Assembly: GCF_000003605.2 (NCBI RefSeq)
Contig: NW_003105114.1
Span: 393,131-424,387 of the forward strand
Reading direction: 5' to 3'
DNA: 31,257 nt
DNA from: Saccoglossus kowalevskii
Taxonomy: Eukaryota; Hemichordata; Enteropneusta; Harrimaniidae
This document shows positions 29,182 to 31,257 of this stretch, in pieces. A program made the position numbers and the translations under genes. The notes below the pieces were generated by a model that had not been told where the DNA came from, made no database searches, and saw nothing but the letters and a program-made list of their open reading frames with translations. Numbering within the stretch: the stretch's first letter is position 1; each line of letters opens with the position of its first letter.

Positions 29182-31257
29182 GACCTGGAGTGTTTATTTC
29201 ATACATACAGTGACGTCCCATGAGAGTATTTATTTCATACATACAGTGACGTCCCATGAGAGTATTTATTTCATACATACAGTGTCGTCTTGTATGAGTA
29301 TTTATTTCATACATACGGTGACGTCCTGTGAGAGTATTTATTTCATACATACATACAGTGACGTCCCATGAGAGTATTTATTTCATACATACAGTGACGT
29401 CTTGTATGAGTATTTATTTCATACATACAGTGACGTCCTATGAGAGTATTTATTTCATACATACAGTGACGTCCTGTGAGAGTATTTATTTCATACATAC
29501 ATACAGTGACGTCCCATGAGAGTATTTATTTCATACATACAGTGACGTCTTGTATGAGTATTTATTTCATACATACAGTGACGTCCTATGAGAGTATTTA
29601 TTTCATACATACAGTGACGACCCATGAGAGTATTTATTTCATACATACAGTGACGTCCCATGAGAGTATTTATTTCATACATACATACAGTGACGTCCCA
29701 TGAGAGTATTTATTTCATACATACAGTGACGTCCCATGAGAGTATTTATTTCATACATACAGTGACGTCTTGTATGAGTATTTATTTCATACATACAGTG
29801 ACGTCCTGTGAGAGTATTTATTTCATACATACAGTGACGACCCATGAGAGTATTTATTTCATACATACAGTGACGTCCTATGAGAGTATTTATTTCATAC
29901 ATACAGTGACGTCTTGTATGAGTATTTATTTCATACATACAGTGACGTCCCATGAGAGTATTTATTTCATACATACATACAGTGACGTCCTATGAGAGTA
30001 TTTATTTCATACATACAGTGACGTCTTGTATGAGTATTTATTTCATACATACAGTGACGTCCTGTGAGAGTATTTATTTCATACATACAGTGACGTCCCA
30101 TGAGAGTATTTATTTCATACATACAGTGACGTCCCATGAGAGTATTTATTTCATACATACAGTGACGTCCCATGAGAGTATTTATTTCATACATACAGTG
30201 ACGTCCTATGAGAGTATTTATTTCATACATACAGTGTCGTCTTGTATGAGTATTTATTTCATACATACACTGACGTCCCATGAGAGTATTTATTTCATAC
30301 ATACAGTGACGTCTTGTATGAGTATTTATTTCATACATACAGTGACGTCCTGTGAGAGTATTTATTTCATACATACATACAGTGACGTCCTATGAGAGTA
30401 TTTATTTCATACATACACTGACGTCCCATGAGAGTATTTATTTCATACATACAGTGACGTCTTGTATGAGTATTTATTTCATACATACAGTGACGTCCTG
30501 TGAGAGTATTTATTTCATACATACATACAGTGACGTCCTATGAGAGTATTTATTTCATACATACATACAGTGACGTCCTATGAGAGTATTTATTTCATAC
30601 ATACAGTGTCGTCTTGTATGAGTATTTATTTCATACATACACTGACGTCCCATGAGAGTATTTATTTCATACATACAGTGACGTCTTGTATGAGTATTTA
30701 TTTCATACATACAGTGACGTCCTGTGAGAGTATTTTATTTCATACATACAGTGACGTCCCATGAGAGTATTTATTTCATACATACAGTGACGTCCTATGA
30801 GAGTATTTATTTCATACATACAGTGACGTCTTGTATGAGTATTTATTTCATACATACAGTGACGTCTTGTAAGAGTATTTATTTCATACATACAGTGACG
30901 TCTTGTATGAGTATTTATTTCATACATACAGTGACGTCCCATGAGAGTATTTATTTCATACATACAGTGACGTCCTATGAGAGTATTTATTTCATACATA
31001 CAGTGACGTCTTGTAAGAGTATTTACAGTATTTCATACATACAGTGACGTCTTGTATGAGTATTTATTTCATACATACACTGACGTCCCATGAGAGTATT
31101 TATTTCATACATACACTGACTTCCTGTGAGACTATTTATTTCATACATACAGTGACGTCTTGTAAGAGTATTTATTTCATACATACAGTGACGTCCTATG
31201 AGAGTATTTATTTCATACATACAGTGACGTCTTGTATGAGTATTTATTTCATACATA
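29182..31257 (+). repeat. 36-bp minisatellite array, about 57 units, continuing beyond the window
   Basis: The consensus is gtgacgtc, a variable ten-base segment, then tatttatttcatacataca. The main variable types are cccatgagag, cctatgagag, cctgtgagag and cttgtatgag. Some units carry an extra cata (40 bp), and one or two have other small indels. Because 36 bases are 12 codons, long open frames appear on both strands (ESIYFIH-type on plus, MYEINTLMGRHC-type on minus), broken where 40-bp units shift the frame. No start, splice or promoter context supports translation. The first unit at 29182 is degenerate, as expected at an array edge. Confidence 0.97.

Noticed and set aside
29090-31256. More than a dozen open frames with 12-residue repeats on both strands
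   Set aside because: All arise from the 36-bp minisatellite. There is no start context, and 40-bp units shift the frame.
29182-31257. Regular repeats considered as a CRISPR array
   Set aside because: Units are contiguous with no unique spacers, and the window is animal DNA.

Overview
This is a window of AT-rich animal nuclear DNA. The evidence is one complete 18-exon gene with GT-AG introns, together with decayed mobile-element and repeat fragments, microsatellites and long gene-free stretches. I cannot name the species. The combination of a secreted proteinase K-type protease and many short foldback elements suits a marine invertebrate, but that is inference.

Layout. 1-6.9 kb is a degenerate segmental duplication: two homologous blocks (about 1.5 kb and 0.3-0.4 kb) each occur twice, and the first copy also holds a local tandem duplication of about 180 bp. 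7.8-9.2 kb holds minus-strand, frameshifted coding relics. 9.4-9.9 kb is richer in CpG and carries several palindromic transcription-factor-like sites. 12.56-19.40 kb is the one intact gene, on the plus strand. It encodes a 407-residue secreted subtilisin-family (S8, proteinase K/aqualysin-like) preproprotease with signal peptide, I9-type propeptide, Asp/His/Ser triad and oxyanion Asn. Its introns hold a (TAAA)n array, an AATGT array, a miRNA-sized hairpin and another foldback. 19.6-29.2 kb has no gene I can support; it holds several inverted-repeat elements, including a group flanked by TTAA at 23-24 kb. From 29.18 kb to the window end runs a 36-bp minisatellite of about 57 units with higher-order structure, which continues beyond the window.

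Only the protease is a confident protein-coding gene. Most other open frames are by-products of repeats: the 36-bp and 4-bp arrays, for example, give open frames on one or both strands. I found no tRNA, rRNA, CRISPR array or clearly novel multi-gene system.
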